NCBI RefSeq assembly: GCF_963678635.1
Contig: NC_087071.1
Coordinates: 37,902,438 to 37,966,437, forward strand
DNA: 64,000 bases
Direction: 5' to 3'
From: Symsagittifera roscoffensis
Taxonomy: Eukaryota; Xenacoelomorpha; Acoela; Convolutidae
The notes under the pieces are model-generated. The model searched no databases. It was given only the letters and a program-made list of their open reading frames with translations, and was not told where the DNA came from. The position numbers and the translations under genes were made by a program. Shown here one piece after another: positions 24,043-34,298 of the stretch. How positions within the stretch are numbered: position 1 is the first letter of the stretch; each line of letters begins with the position of its first letter.

Positions 24043-27000
24043 GGATCAAGTTCAAGTTAAATGTCTACAAAAACTGAAAAAATCTTTTGATGACTAATTT
24101 TTCCATAACATTATGCGTCCTTCATTTTTTAGTTTTTAGTTTTTTGGGTTAATTAATTCATCCTTAGTTCAACTTGGATGGCAAACACCTCAATGCACAA
24201 ATTGATATTACAAAAAAAAAACCAAAAATGATTTTTTTGAAGTAATGGCGAATCAATATCTTGTTTATTTTTTATTTTTAGAAAAGAGTATAATCCAGAG
24301 CCTTTGAAAATACCTTTTTTCTCAAAATTTTTGAGCTTCAGTTAGAATCTCTGGAATTTGCTGGTCTTCATATTTTAACTTGATCCCAATATCCCAATAC
24401 AGTATCATCGCCAACGCTTCGAATTGCAAAATTATGATTGTGTTCCTAGACGAGGGCTGGGCGAAAAGTGGCGAATGCAAAGCCGAGTTCAACTGCGCCT
24501 ACTCGTGTTTCAACAGAAACGAAGCTCCCCTCATTATTCCTATAGTGGTCGGAGGATTCGAGTGGATAGATCCGGAAGTTTATTATCACGCTCATGCACT
24601 GAAAGCTAATTTCCAATGCCAATCTATTCGTTCAAGTAAGTTTTGATCTATTTAAGATTGCTGACTCATAATTATGCCGACAACAGAGGGATTCGAACCC
24701 TCAATGTTCTGATTTGAAGTCAAAAGTTAGGGGCATTGATCCCTTTGTGGTCGCCAGATTGCACAGACGATTGAAGTTTATCATCTTTAAAGATCTTTTC
24801 AAATGAGAGTTATATTAATCAGTTTTTAAAACTGTTATGGAATCATTAGTAAAAATAATTTGGGTGGTGACAGTTTTTTTGGCGATTACCGAGCCAATCC
24901 AGTCAATATTTAAAATATTTCTGATTGGATCAAAAAAGAGAATAAACATTTTGTAAAATCCGCAAAAAAAAACTTTTTTTATGCTTTGGATCGCTATAAC
25001 AAACTTGTTCATAGAAAAACAACCACACTATCTTGCCTAGTAATCAGGGGCGGATTTAGGGGAGTCGTTATTTCTGTGGGGTGTAGGAAAAAATTCTAAA
25101 CAGAAAACAAAATTGAGCAAAGTCGACAATCATAATAAAAACTGCTGATTGGAAAACATGTTTTCTCGAAAAAAAAAACAAAAAAAATCCTACAATAAGT
25201 TTTAATTTCACAAATTTTTTCTAATTTTTCCCAGTTTTTTTTTGAAGTTTGAATCTTTTCATTCCCAAACTGGCGCTGAAAACAAAATAAATTAACTTTG
25301 CTCGAGTGAAACTAAGTTTTCATGGTTTATAAACTTAAGTCAGCTATTAAAAGCCTGCATGCTGGCTTTACTAGCTGGAAGCTAGACCAAAAATCAAAAG
25401 AATGTCAAATCTATTTTTCTGAACACTGAGCTGAGAAAAATTTTTTGATGTTCAAATCAACACTGAAAGGCCTGTTTTTATATGATATATAACTCTACTC
25501 AGTCTAATGACTATTTGTGGTACATGGTTTTGCGTGAAAAACAAACAAAGAGGAAAAACTAAAACACATCCGAATACAAAGTTCCTCCGCATTTTTCAAA
25601 CCGCGGAACAATAAATAGACAAATAAAAAACATGAATGAATTGATTGAAAACTAAATAAACGAATAATTAAGTAAAAAACCAATAAGTAGAAAATGAATG
25701 GTTAATTGAGTAAATATATAACTTTTTTGATAATTGATAAAAAACCGCAATCTATAAGTAAATAAATATAAAAATAAGCAAATAATCAATATATTTCAAA
25801 ATAAACAAAACCTTTTGATGAGTAAGAGGTTTGCACATTCGAGATTTTTCGTAAAACATTTATTTTTTTTGACATGGTCGTTTAAAAGTTTAATTGAACA
25901 GATTTGACGAAACTTCGGCCTTTGCAGCTAATGTTTTACCTGGCTTACAGAAACTGACTTTAATGGGTTATAACAACATTGATGGCTATCAATCTCTTCC
26001 GTTAAAACATAATACGGTGAGCAAAAATTGAGCGGCCCAGCCAATAACATTAATTGTTTTGCAAACTCCCTTAAAAAACTCAAAACATGTTTTTTTCATC
26101 TCGAAATTTTACAACAGTTGCATTTGAGAGATGAATTGTAATTAGTGAGAACTTAACAAAAAAGCTTTCTGCAGTTCGTTTTTTTTATTAAACAATTTTA
26201 AATTGATTAGTTTACCATTTAAAAAAATAAAGTTTTTTATTGGAACTAAATGCTCAGTGACTGTTAGATGTTTTTGATTTTTTTTTACCTAGAATTAATG
26301 TCACTAGAAAAAAACAAATGTCTCTCTTGAATATTTCATGACATGAAAAAAATTATCCATAAAAAAGATAAACTTCATGAATAACCCCTAAGTAATTCAA
26401 ATTATAATGAAAAAATGCGCAATTTCAATCAGAATAGTTCAACACTCCGAGCAAAAATTTTAAAAAAGCTACATAAAATAGATAAAACAATAGTAAAGTT
26501 TTTGCAATTAAAAAAATTTTAACATTAATTCCAACTTTAGGCTGAAAAAATTTTGTCTGTAATCTATAGTCTATAAACTTCAAGACAGGTTTTTTTCATC
26601 TGGAATCTTTACAACAGATTCATCTCAAATATCGAGATGGGTTTTAGTTAGTGAGGAACGTAACAAAGATGTTTTCTGCAATTCGTTTTTTTCCGATTAG
26701 ATAATTTTAAATTGATTAGATTGCCATTTAAAAAAATTGAGTCTTCCATTTGATAGATATTGGTCTCTTTTTTCCGCTTTCAGACTCAGGCTCACAAAAA
26801 TTACACGTAGAGAAAATTGTAGAATAGCTTAGCATTTATTTGCTTTTTTCTTCTTTCAACCGATTTCGATTGCTCTTTGAAAACCACTGATTAAGCATAC
26901 AATTTTGTTTGATGAAAAAAATAAAGAATTTTTGACTTTTGTTTTTCAAAAAATAGATCCAAGAATGTTCAAATTTTTATCAAAAAAAATTATATTTATC

Positions 27001-30000
27001 GTTTTCTTCAATAAAGTGCAAAAATGCTGAGAAACGGGCGAATAATTGCCAAAATAATCTATAAACTGCGCTCTCTGTAGCTTTCGTGTAAATTATTCTA
27101 ATAACGGCAAAGATGAGATCAAATTTTCTCATCACTTAGACAAAATTTTTGAATTATTTTGGAGTCCAAATCACAATTATTATATCTTATCTTAAATTCC
27201 GGGCAAAAGTTCGTCACGAAATGTTCAATTAAAGCAGGGCTTTTATCAAATTTATCAGGGATTTTAGCTCGGCCACATGACCTGCTACTTTCTAATAGTT
27301 TAGCAAACGAATTCAAAGCAAAACTTGTTAAAACAAGTGCTAATTTGCATTGTGTTGCTACGATTTTTGTGTATAATCGAAGCATGTTTATCTCGTTGCG
27401 ATTGATCAGTGAGCTGATTTCTGGTTTTTTCTTTCCAGAAATGGTTTTTTTTCTACTAAAACGAGAAATATACCATTTCTGTACAGGAAATAGGAAAAAA
27501 CTTAGGCAGATAATCTATATACCATTTCTATCTAGAAAACAGCCTTCGTTGGGTTCGGGTATCTAGAACTGGGATTATGTTTTAGGCGCCAAATAATTCA
27601 TTTACTTTTTTAAGGAATTGTTGCCAGACCGCTCACAGAAGTAAAAAAAAAGTAATTGAGGTTTAAGTTGGTCTAATTTTTGTAGGTTTTGTCAGTTTTT
27701 TTTAAATTAAACATTTGTTTAGACGAAGTGGATGAAAACTGTTTGGAAGTATTCGGAACAATTGTCGCTAAATGCAAAAAAATGCTCCCTGCAAAAATGC
27801 CTAAAAGCGATCAAGATAATACTGACGGAAAATCAAGCAAACAAATTCGGTATAACGAATTAATAAACAGTTTCATTACATGTGAAATTTGCCAGGAAGT
27901 TTTCAAGGATCCTAAGATGCTGCCATGCAATCACACTTTCTGCAAAATTTGTCTGGAAAAGTGGAAAACATCACGAAATAATAGTGATTTTACCTGCCCA
28001 AAATGTAGAATTATCTGCAAAGACACGAGTATCGAAACTCTACCTTCAGACTTTAAAGCCAATCAGTTTATAGACGCTTTGAAAACAGAAGATTATGTAC
28101 TAAGTAAGCCATCAACGAGCTGTTCAAATTTGGCTGAGTGGTTTAAAAATAACACAATTCCAGAAGATATCCAAAAAATTCTGGTCGACGAAGGATTTGA
28201 CTCTCTGGAACTGATATCAGAACTTAAGCCAAAGGATTTGGAATCAATTCCAGGATTGAAATCTGGCCATAGATTGAAGCTGCAAAAAAGTATCGAGAAA
28301 AGTCAGCCAAAAGAAGATGACATTTTGGAAGAATGTGATGAACTTCATCTGGATAGTATTTATGATGACCGAACATTGACAACTGGCACAACTCCAGTTG
28401 ATACTTTGAAATTTTGGTCTGGACTTTCGAGCTCCGAACGCGAAGAGTTTCTAATCAACCTAAAAAAGTTAGCAACAAAAATTAAGAAAGCAAACTATGT
28501 CTCGAAACAAGTGAAGGCTAATAAATTGCATAGAATAGCGATGGTTTTATGCGACGCAGGGTTGTTTTCAGATGCTGAAATTATAGCTATCGATTCTATG
28601 ACATTTGCTAAACCCGACAGTACGGAGTACTATTCGACTAATGTCTTGTTGCTGTACGCGTTAATGAATCGAGTTAAACAAAATACAACTTGGATTGGCG
28701 CCGAGCAGCTGGAATCGTGGAAGAATCATTTGGCAAAATGTGACGACGTTTTGAAAAAAGGCGGGAAGTTTTTGAGTGATGCGATGAAATGTAAAGTGAT
28801 GATTATGAAGTTGTTTGCGATGCGAGCAATCAAAGCAAGAGACAGGTGAGTTGATTTTTACGGGGGGGTAGGAATTTTAAGGTGGATTCGAAACTCCAGA
28901 ACGAATTGAGAGATCAAAAAGGTGTGATAAAACAAAAGATTTTTTGTCTGCTGTGAGTATTTAAATTTTTCAAAGTACTGGTGAAAAAACAGGAATTGAG
29001 CTTTAGTTTTTTCATACAACTATTTCGTAAATACAGTTTGCATTTTTTTTACCGCTCAAACCATTTCGCTATTTGGGTTCAAAATTGTTGAAAATTCTCG
29101 CCGTGCGCAACCTCGAAGAACCAAAAACAAATCGCAATTATAAATTGAAAAATCAAAAAAATGTTTTTGATCAAGTAGTTGTAACCGAACGAATCTTTTC
29201 AGTGCCTACAAACCAGATATAACATCCGTAATGTCCTTCGCCTCTAAGGCGGCCAAAGCACAAGAGGACAAAGGACTCTATGCCGAATATGTCATGACCG
29301 AAGCCCTTCTGGACATAATGAATCCAAAACCGAGTCGCCAGAAGCGAATCCAGAAACTGCTGGAGGCGAGGAAACTGTGCGATTCGGCTTATGGGGAGTT
29401 CAGCATACTGATGTCCAGGATATATCACAATTTAGGTAATTTTCTTAGTAAACCGTAGAGAACCTCTTCAATTTCAGCTCCAGATTTTGTTGAAAAAAAA
29501 AGAGAAATGAAATGTAAGAAAAAGGATATCTGGTTGTAAATTAGGTGAAACAAGTAAAAACGAAGCGAGACAAGTGTAAATTAAAACAAAACAAAGAAAT
29601 AAGGAAAAATCAAAAATTGGGAAAACACGAGAAACTAAAAAAATAACACGGAAAACACGTTTTTTTTCTGACAATTTTGGATTTTTTCCTTTATGCTTTC
29701 TCGCTCTGTCTTGCTGGGTATTGCGAGTGGTTTCAATTAGGTATTATTCTGCATAATTGGGTGATTCTGGCGAAACTAACTTTGATAGCACAGAAATAGA
29801 AAAAAAGGCATCATTTGTCTGAATCGCTCAATTATTTCAGTATTATCTAGAGTTCATTAAATGCAAATTAACCTTGGAAAATGTTTAACCTTGGATTAAC
29901 TTTGGAAAATGTTGACCAAAAAATCGTGCTTTTTCTGCCTGTTCCCCAGTCAGCAGTAATTATTTAAAACTAATTAGGCGGCGCCTTTGAAGAAAAACGC

Positions 30001-30222
30001 AGATTAGACCTGGCCTACGAATGCTTCCGAAGATGCTGGCTGATACACATGCAGCTCTACGGAATCCACCATCCTGAAAGAAAAAAGTCAGCAGAAATTT
30101 TACTGGAAGACACATACAAAGAACTGGCTAAAAACAAAGGAGACTCGCTCCCTGGAGATGATAATTTGGGAACTATGGATCTGGACTTCACTATCAGACT
30201 TCAAGGAGTGATCGGATACTAG
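23900..30222 (+). CDS. Gene B: TIR-RING-SAM-helical-repeat protein
   Basis: Proposed exons: 23900-24042, 24403-24635, 27723-28845, 29203-29435 and 29978-30222. The last four junctions are GT-AG and keep frame; the first has GG where GT is expected at 24043-24044. Domains: TIR (first two exons), C3HC4 RING (27881-28005), SAM (about 28121-28310), then TPR-like helices to the TAG stop. TIR domains either recruit TIR adaptors or, as in SARM1, hydrolyse NAD+; RING transfers ubiquitin; SAM oligomerises. An innate-immune or cell-death role is inferred. An AATAAA signal lies at 30248-30253. The link from TIR to RING rests on strand, adjacency and phase-1 compatibility; two separate genes remain possible. 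Confidence 0.7.
24403..24635 (+). CDS. Gene B exon 2: C-terminal half of TIR domain
   Basis: After a CCCAATACAG acceptor it encodes NASNCKIMIVFLDEGWA, then GECKAEFNCA, then LIIPIVVGGFEWIDPEVY. The glutamate codon at 24485-24487 sits where the catalytic glutamate of SARM1-type NAD+-hydrolysing TIR domains lies, and the GFEW stretch also resembles SARM1. The donor is CAA|GTAAGT at 24636, phase 1, compatible with the RING exon. These comparisons are from memory of the family, not an alignment. Confidence 0.8.
24676..24756 (-). repeat. tRNA-like sequence with CTTCAAA loop
   Basis: Reading the - strand, a perfect T arm (GAGGG TTCGAAT CCCTC), a five-pair anticodon stem with a seven-base loop CTTCAAA and nearly complementary ends (GGCGACCACA with TGTTGTCGGC) can be drawn. 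The loop would present UCA, which reads UGA. The D arm is poor and there is no long variable arm, so a selenocysteine tRNA is not supported. A tRNA-derived SINE or pseudogene is more likely. Confidence 0.5.
25455..25600 (+). repeat. Dispersed repeat related to 62695-62830
   Basis: Shared order: GAAAGG, ATATGATATAT, TGGTAC, then GAATACAAAGTTCCTCC near the 3' end. Confidence 0.55.
26085..26240 (+). repeat. Direct repeat copy 1 (partner 26583-26750)
   Basis: The two segments share TTTTTTTCATCT, TTTACAACAG, TTAGTGAG and AATTTTAAATTGATTAG blocks in the same order, about 500 bases apart. This fits a tandem duplication or two insertions of one element. No coding capacity was seen. Confidence 0.6.
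26583..26750 (+). repeat. Direct repeat copy 2 (partner 26085-26240)
   Basis: Diverged copy with a short insertion around ATATCGAGATGGG. Confidence 0.6.
27723..28845 (+). CDS. Gene B exon 3: RING, SAM and first helical region
   Basis: The acceptor is TTTGTTTAG at 27714-27722. The RING has ligands CEIC, CNHTFCKIC and CPKC (27881-28005), a complete C3HC4 pattern. The SAM domain follows at about 28121-28310. The exon ends at KARD with donor GTGAGT at 28846, the position used in gene A. An internal ATG at 27782 could start a shorter protein without TIR if the TIR exons belong to another transcript. Confidence 0.88.
29203..29435 (+). CDS. Gene B exon 4: helical region
   Basis: It lies between acceptor ATCTTTTCAG and donor TTTAG|GTAATT, phase 2 in and phase 1 out. 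It encodes DKGLYAEYVMTEALLDIMN and EFSILMSRIYHNLG, closely matching the first half of gene A's last exon. Confidence 0.85.
29978..30222 (+). CDS. Gene B exon 5: C-terminal helices and stop
   Basis: The acceptor is AACTAATTAG. It encodes GGAFEEKRRLDLAYECF and on to GVIGY, stop TAG 30220-30222. It matches the second half of gene A's last exon, which has no intron at this point. The intron before it (29436-29977) holds no recognised feature. Confidence 0.85.
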
Positions 30223-33072
30223 CGAAACACTACAAATTGATAAAAAAAATAAACAAGTAATGTCAGTGGGTTATGGGAAAGAATCCTATATTCTCATAAC
30301 TGACTTTCATTTTTAAGCAAAATACAATAAAACATTGCTGCACGCTTATAACAATTATAATTAATCAATTTTCAGTACGAATCATTAGGCATGTATTTTG
30401 TTTAGTTTCTTCAAATTTAATTTGTTTTATTAGAATTATGACCTTAAACTTTTTATATGATTCTTATATTTTAGTTTCTATAACCTTTTTTTTGTGAATA
30501 AATTATCTTTTTTGAACACAAGTTTTTTGAAAAATTTGGTCTCTTCACAACCACCGCAAAACTTTTGCTTAATTCGCATTGTTTAGTAATTCCCACAATT
30601 CACCATTAACCCAATAATCTTGCAGCTAATTGTTGCATGCTACGAAATGACGTTTGGTTTGAATTTCTGCCTTTCAAATTTGCTGCGAAGCTTACTTATA
30701 GTTTCATGTAAAAAATTGTAAGCTGCTTGAATCGCCTAAATTGTTTTCTGATTGGAGCAGCTATTTTGCAATGCACCTGACCTGTAATCAAAATCACTGT
30801 ACTTGCTCTGAACAATTGTTTCTTCTGATTTTTTGGTTCTGGATCGTTTTTCTGGTAGTTTTCTTTTTGTTTTTCACAGCAATTCGCAGCAATTTTTAAA
30901 AGCGACAATTCAAACAAAGGTTTATACAATTCAAATTATACGGTTTTTCTTAATAAATTTTGATCTCATTTTCACAGATTGTCTTTATTCTCCGCCTGTT
31001 TGCTCTGCGTTAAGACAACTGGTTTTATACTAACAACAAAAAATCTTTTTTGTTCCTTTGAATAACCTCAGAAAACTAATTTCAACAATTCGCAACGAAA
31101 ATCATTTCACAATAAAAGATAAATCACCCTAAAAGACTACCCGCAAAATAATTGCGACATAGTTCTCAAAAACAAACTTACAAGAATAAAAGCCAGTTAT
31201 AGCTGCAAAATGGCAACGTGAGCGTAGCGCGCCCATCGTTGACTTTAAGCTAATCACTCAAAGATTCAAAACACTTAGTATTTAAAATGTTGCAATTTTT
31301 TCGATTTGTCTTTTTCATTAGTTTTGGCTGCGGGTTGCCTTTGATACAAGTCTTTTATCCAAAATAAGGCAAATTAGCAATTTTTAAACCTCCATGTGTT
31401 TACAAACAAAAGACTGAAAATAAAGTTTTTTTTACATTTTGTTTGCTCGTACAAACTTAAGATTTTCGGCTAGGCCTAATCGTTAAATATTTTTTGTATG
31501 AGAAGCACATTTGATGCTAGGTTTTAAAAATGGTTGGCAGAATAGTTAACAAGATCCATTTTTTTTCAGATGATATAAGAAAAAAAAAGATCAATATGGC
31601 TACTTGACTCACTACAATTTGTGAGAACAAAAAATTACACCGAGCACGAAAATTTGAAAAAAGACATTATCAGTAAAGCAATTTGAAAACTTTCACATTT
31701 CAAAAACAATTTCGATTTTGCTATATAGTGACAACTCTTAGTACTTTTTGGTTCTGGGTACTTTGAACTGGTGCTTGCAATGAAAGATCTTAACTAAAAG
31801 AAATGATATTTCTTTGTTCCGAAAGTTCTAGTGATAACTTTCAATTTTCAATTTGTCCATCTTCTAGATTTTCACAAACCTCATAACGAAGAAAAAATAG
31901 AAGTATCAAAAATTATTATAAAAAATTGTGAAAGCTGGTTTGCAGCAAATAACTATTTTTCTCTGGTCGGAACTGATATCAGATGGAAAAAACTAGACGT
32001 CTGGACTAGCACGATATAGATGAAGTGATTTTGCGATTAAAAGATTCTCTTCAGTTAAGGAGTTGTTTTTTTCTGGATTTTTTGTAGCCATGTATAAAAG
32101 TTCATCCCACATTTATCATGCATGGAGTTTTTATGCTTCACATGTTTTCCGTAGACTCAACGCAATTTTTTCTACGCATTTTTTTCATGGAAATGTTTGA
32201 TAAACCTTTTTTTTTGTCGATGGAGGTCAAACTGGGCAGCTAGAATATCGAAAATGTTCTGAACAAAACATCCACACTGAGCACAATTACTCCGTTACTT
32301 CTGTGAAAGTCAAAACATTAATTTGTTCGCGAGAAACAGAAATTAAACACAGAGGCGATGTTGCACTTCGCATACACAAGCAAAAATGTGACCGACAACG
32401 CTACTGGGACAAACTGAATGAGTGAAACTGAGTCTAAAAAATTTTTTAAGTGACGCACACCAATTTTGAGTCTACACAACTGCTAAGTGACGCAAGACAA
32501 TTATGACGCATTAGCAGTACCAGTTAGGTTCGAACCCGCTTATTTTGCTGCTGGTATCCTTTCCTACCTCTACGCTACAGAATTATGATACTTTGAAGCT
32601 AAAGTGCAATTTAGCATTGGCCGTACTTAATAGCTGGATCAAAATGAACACTTTCAAAATGAACACATTTTGTCGCAACAATTGCATCGCAACAATATTT
32701 GCGACTTAGTTAGGGAAAAATAAGAAAGTTCATGCTATAACACACGCTATGCTTGTGTAATGATGGTTAAGTGATCGTATGATGCACGCAGGTAGAAAAT
32801 TTACCAGTTTAGTATTCTTGCTGAAAACTGGCGACTTTTTTTTTTACCTCTGGACAGAATTCTATCACTCTACCGTCATGCTAAAAATGGATATATAGTT
32901 GCTAGCCTTGCGATTTGAATCAGCCTGTCGCCAGTTTAACAGATATATTTTTCTAAAAATAAGTAGTGAATAACGTTATTTTGCTTGGTTTTACCTGGAC
33001 AAACACTTTTTATAGTCTCATATACAATGTCAAACAAAACTTTAAAAAAATAAATCATTAATCAAATACTCG
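30223..33072. other. Intergenic, repeats only
   Basis: It contains relatives of the CACCGAGCACAAA family near 31560-31660 and 32220-32320 and a tRNA-related SINE at 32348-32600. No supportable gene was seen. Confidence 0.5.
32348..32600 (+). repeat. tRNA-related SINE copy 1
   Basis: It starts with an ACAGAGGCGATGTTGCACTTCGC head, then GCATTAGCAGTACCAGT, a B-box-like GGTTCGAACCC at about 32527, and a shared tail ATTTTGCTGCTGGT to TTGAAGCTAAAGTGC. It aligns throughout with 45870-46215 but lacks the roughly 80 bases there that hold an A-box-like segment. Confidence 0.65.
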
Positions 33073-33732
33073 ATGCGAAATATGCAATTTCCTTTTTACG
33101 AAGAACTGAAAAATCCTTATGTGATAGGAGGAATCGTATTTGTTGTGCTTTTTGGTATCATCGTGCTTTTTGGTTTCATCTGCTGGTGTTGTGTCAAAAA
33201 ATGTCAAACAGGCGAGAAGGATGAAGACAAAGAAGCCATCGTAAATGGCACGTCGTCGGAAAAAAAGACAGAAAGGAACAGCAGTGCCGTGTCAAATTCA
33301 TACCAACTAGAACAAACCAAGATATCGCGACCGGCATATACATTCGACAGCTACCCCACCTTTGCAACAACGTCGTTTATTAATATAAACGAACAGCGAA
33401 AACCAATACCAGAACCAGAATCAGCATCAGAAGAATCAGAATATGAACAAGAATCAGAACCAGAAACAGAAGCAGATTTGAATGATGACCCTCGCGTTCA
33501 CAATTTACACAGAATGACAAAGGGTCAAGCCTGTGGGGAGGTGAGAAAGCTATACATGCATTATTACTACGAAGGGGAGAGGGACTTTACAGTCATTACA
33601 GGGTGGGGGCGTCATTCGAAAAACGGTCAACCTCAAATCAAGCCTGCTGTTATGAACATGCTTCAGCAAAACAAATATGACTATGAAGAACATCCGGACA
33701 ATCGGGGCCGGATTATTGTGTATGTAAACTGA
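33073..33732 (+). CDS. Membrane-anchored Smr-domain protein
   Basis: Intronless, 219 residues, ATG at 33073. Residues about 16-38 form one hydrophobic membrane helix, followed by a cysteine/lysine cluster (CWCCVKKC), as in single-pass proteins with a cytosolic tail. A polar linker leads to a glutamate-rich acidic stretch (about 113-136). Residues about 138-219 are a Smr domain: DDPRVHNLHRM, an ITGWGRHS loop matching the TGxGxHS signature, a LKPAV-like QIKPAV helix and a terminal DNRGRIIVYV strand. Smr domains of MutS2 and N4BP2-type proteins bind or cut DNA or RNA. Here the usual LHG reads LHR. A membrane helix plus Smr is an arrangement I do not recognise; function unknown. Confidence 0.82.
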   Translation: MRNMQFPFYEELKNPYVIGGIVFVVLFGIIVLFGFICWCCVKKCQTGEKDEDKEAIVNGTSSEKKTERNSSAVSNSYQLEQTKISRPAYTFDSYPTFATTSFININEQRKPIPEPESASEESEYEQESEPETEADLNDDPRVHNLHRMTKGQACGEVRKLYMHYYYEGERDFTVITGWGRHSKNGQPQIKPAVMNMLQQNKYDYEEHPDNRGRIIVYVN

Positions 33733-33847
33733 AACAAAAACTTTCCGTAGAGTAGAATCAACTTTTGCTAACCAAAGCACGTAAATAACAATATTGCGTT
33801 GAATAATTCAAATACAATTGTATTTTTCGGGGTTTTCTCATGCAAGC

Positions 33848-33849
<2 letters not shown>

Positions 33850-33886
<37 letters not shown>

Positions 33887-33920
33887 ATATCTCTCCCTCT
33901 CTCCGTCCCTCTCTGCTCTC

Positions 33921-33973
<53 letters not shown>

Positions 33974-33977
33974 TTCT

Positions 33978-34014
<37 letters not shown>
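33850..34014 (+). repeat. (CT)n tract 1
   Basis: About 165 bases of mostly CT dinucleotides with short interruptions, ending TCTCTCAG. Long serine/leucine open frames across it are artefacts. It could act as a polypyrimidine tract with AG acceptor for the following Smr-like exon. Confidence 0.95.
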
Positions 34015-34015
<1 letters not shown>

Positions 34016-34016
<1 letters not shown>

Positions 34017-34298
34017 ATGACCCTCTCAGAGAACCAGATATAGAAGCAGAATCAAATGATGACCCTCGCGTTCACAGTTTACACGGAATGACAAAAGATC
34101 AAGCCGGTGGGAAGGTGAGAAAGCTATATATCTGTTATTACTACAAAGGGGAGAGGAACTTTACAGTCATTACAGGGTGGGGGCGTCATTCGAGAAGCGA
34201 TCAACCTCAAATCAAGCTTGCTGTTATGAACATGCTTGAGCAAAAAATATATGACTATGAAAAACATCCGGATAATCGGGGCAGGACTTTTGTATATT
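34016..34298 (+). pseudogene. Partial tandem copy of the Smr gene, broken by BEL insertion
   Basis: It encodes an acidic remnant and a second Smr domain (NDDPRVHSLHGM, VITGWGRHS, DNRGRTFVY) closely matching 33480-33732. It lacks the membrane helix. The BEL/Pao element begins at 34299, so the last residues and the 3' flank now lie beyond 43264. This copy keeps the canonical LHG motif that the upstream gene has changed. It may be a pseudogene or an exon spliced from upstream through the CT-tract acceptor. Confidence 0.75.
34294..34298 (+). repeat. BEL target-site duplication, left
   Basis: ATATT immediately precedes the 5' LTR and is repeated at 43265-43269 immediately after the 3' LTR. Confidence 0.85.

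Larger units (their letters stand above)
24636..27722 (+). other. Gene B intron between TIR and RING exons
   Basis: About 3.1 kb with GTAAGT and TTTGTTTAG ends. It contains a tRNA-like element on the - strand (24676-24756), a 150-base dispersed repeat (25455-25600) related to 62695-62830, and a pair of direct repeats (26085-26240 and 26583-26750). Open frames at 27119-27566 on both strands lack domains. Confidence 0.6.

Noticed and set aside
24050-24062. GT donors at 24050, 24056 or 24063 for the first TIR exon
   Set aside because: The first two give phase 0, which no acceptor upstream of the second TIR exon can accept. The third works only with an acceptor at 24341 that inserts about 25 residues unlike a TIR domain.
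24676-24756. Selenocysteine tRNA gene
   Set aside because: The loop fits, but the length (about 80), the five-pair T stem, the absent long variable arm and the poor D arm do not.
27119-27566. Opposed frames of 88 and 135 codons before the RING exon
   Set aside because: They overlap on opposite strands, have no domain and lie in an intron required by the phase-matched TIR-to-RING join.
33799-34043. Long serine/leucine open frames in three frames
   Set aside because: They are translations of the (CT)n tract. Only the part after 34015 matches a real domain (Smr).
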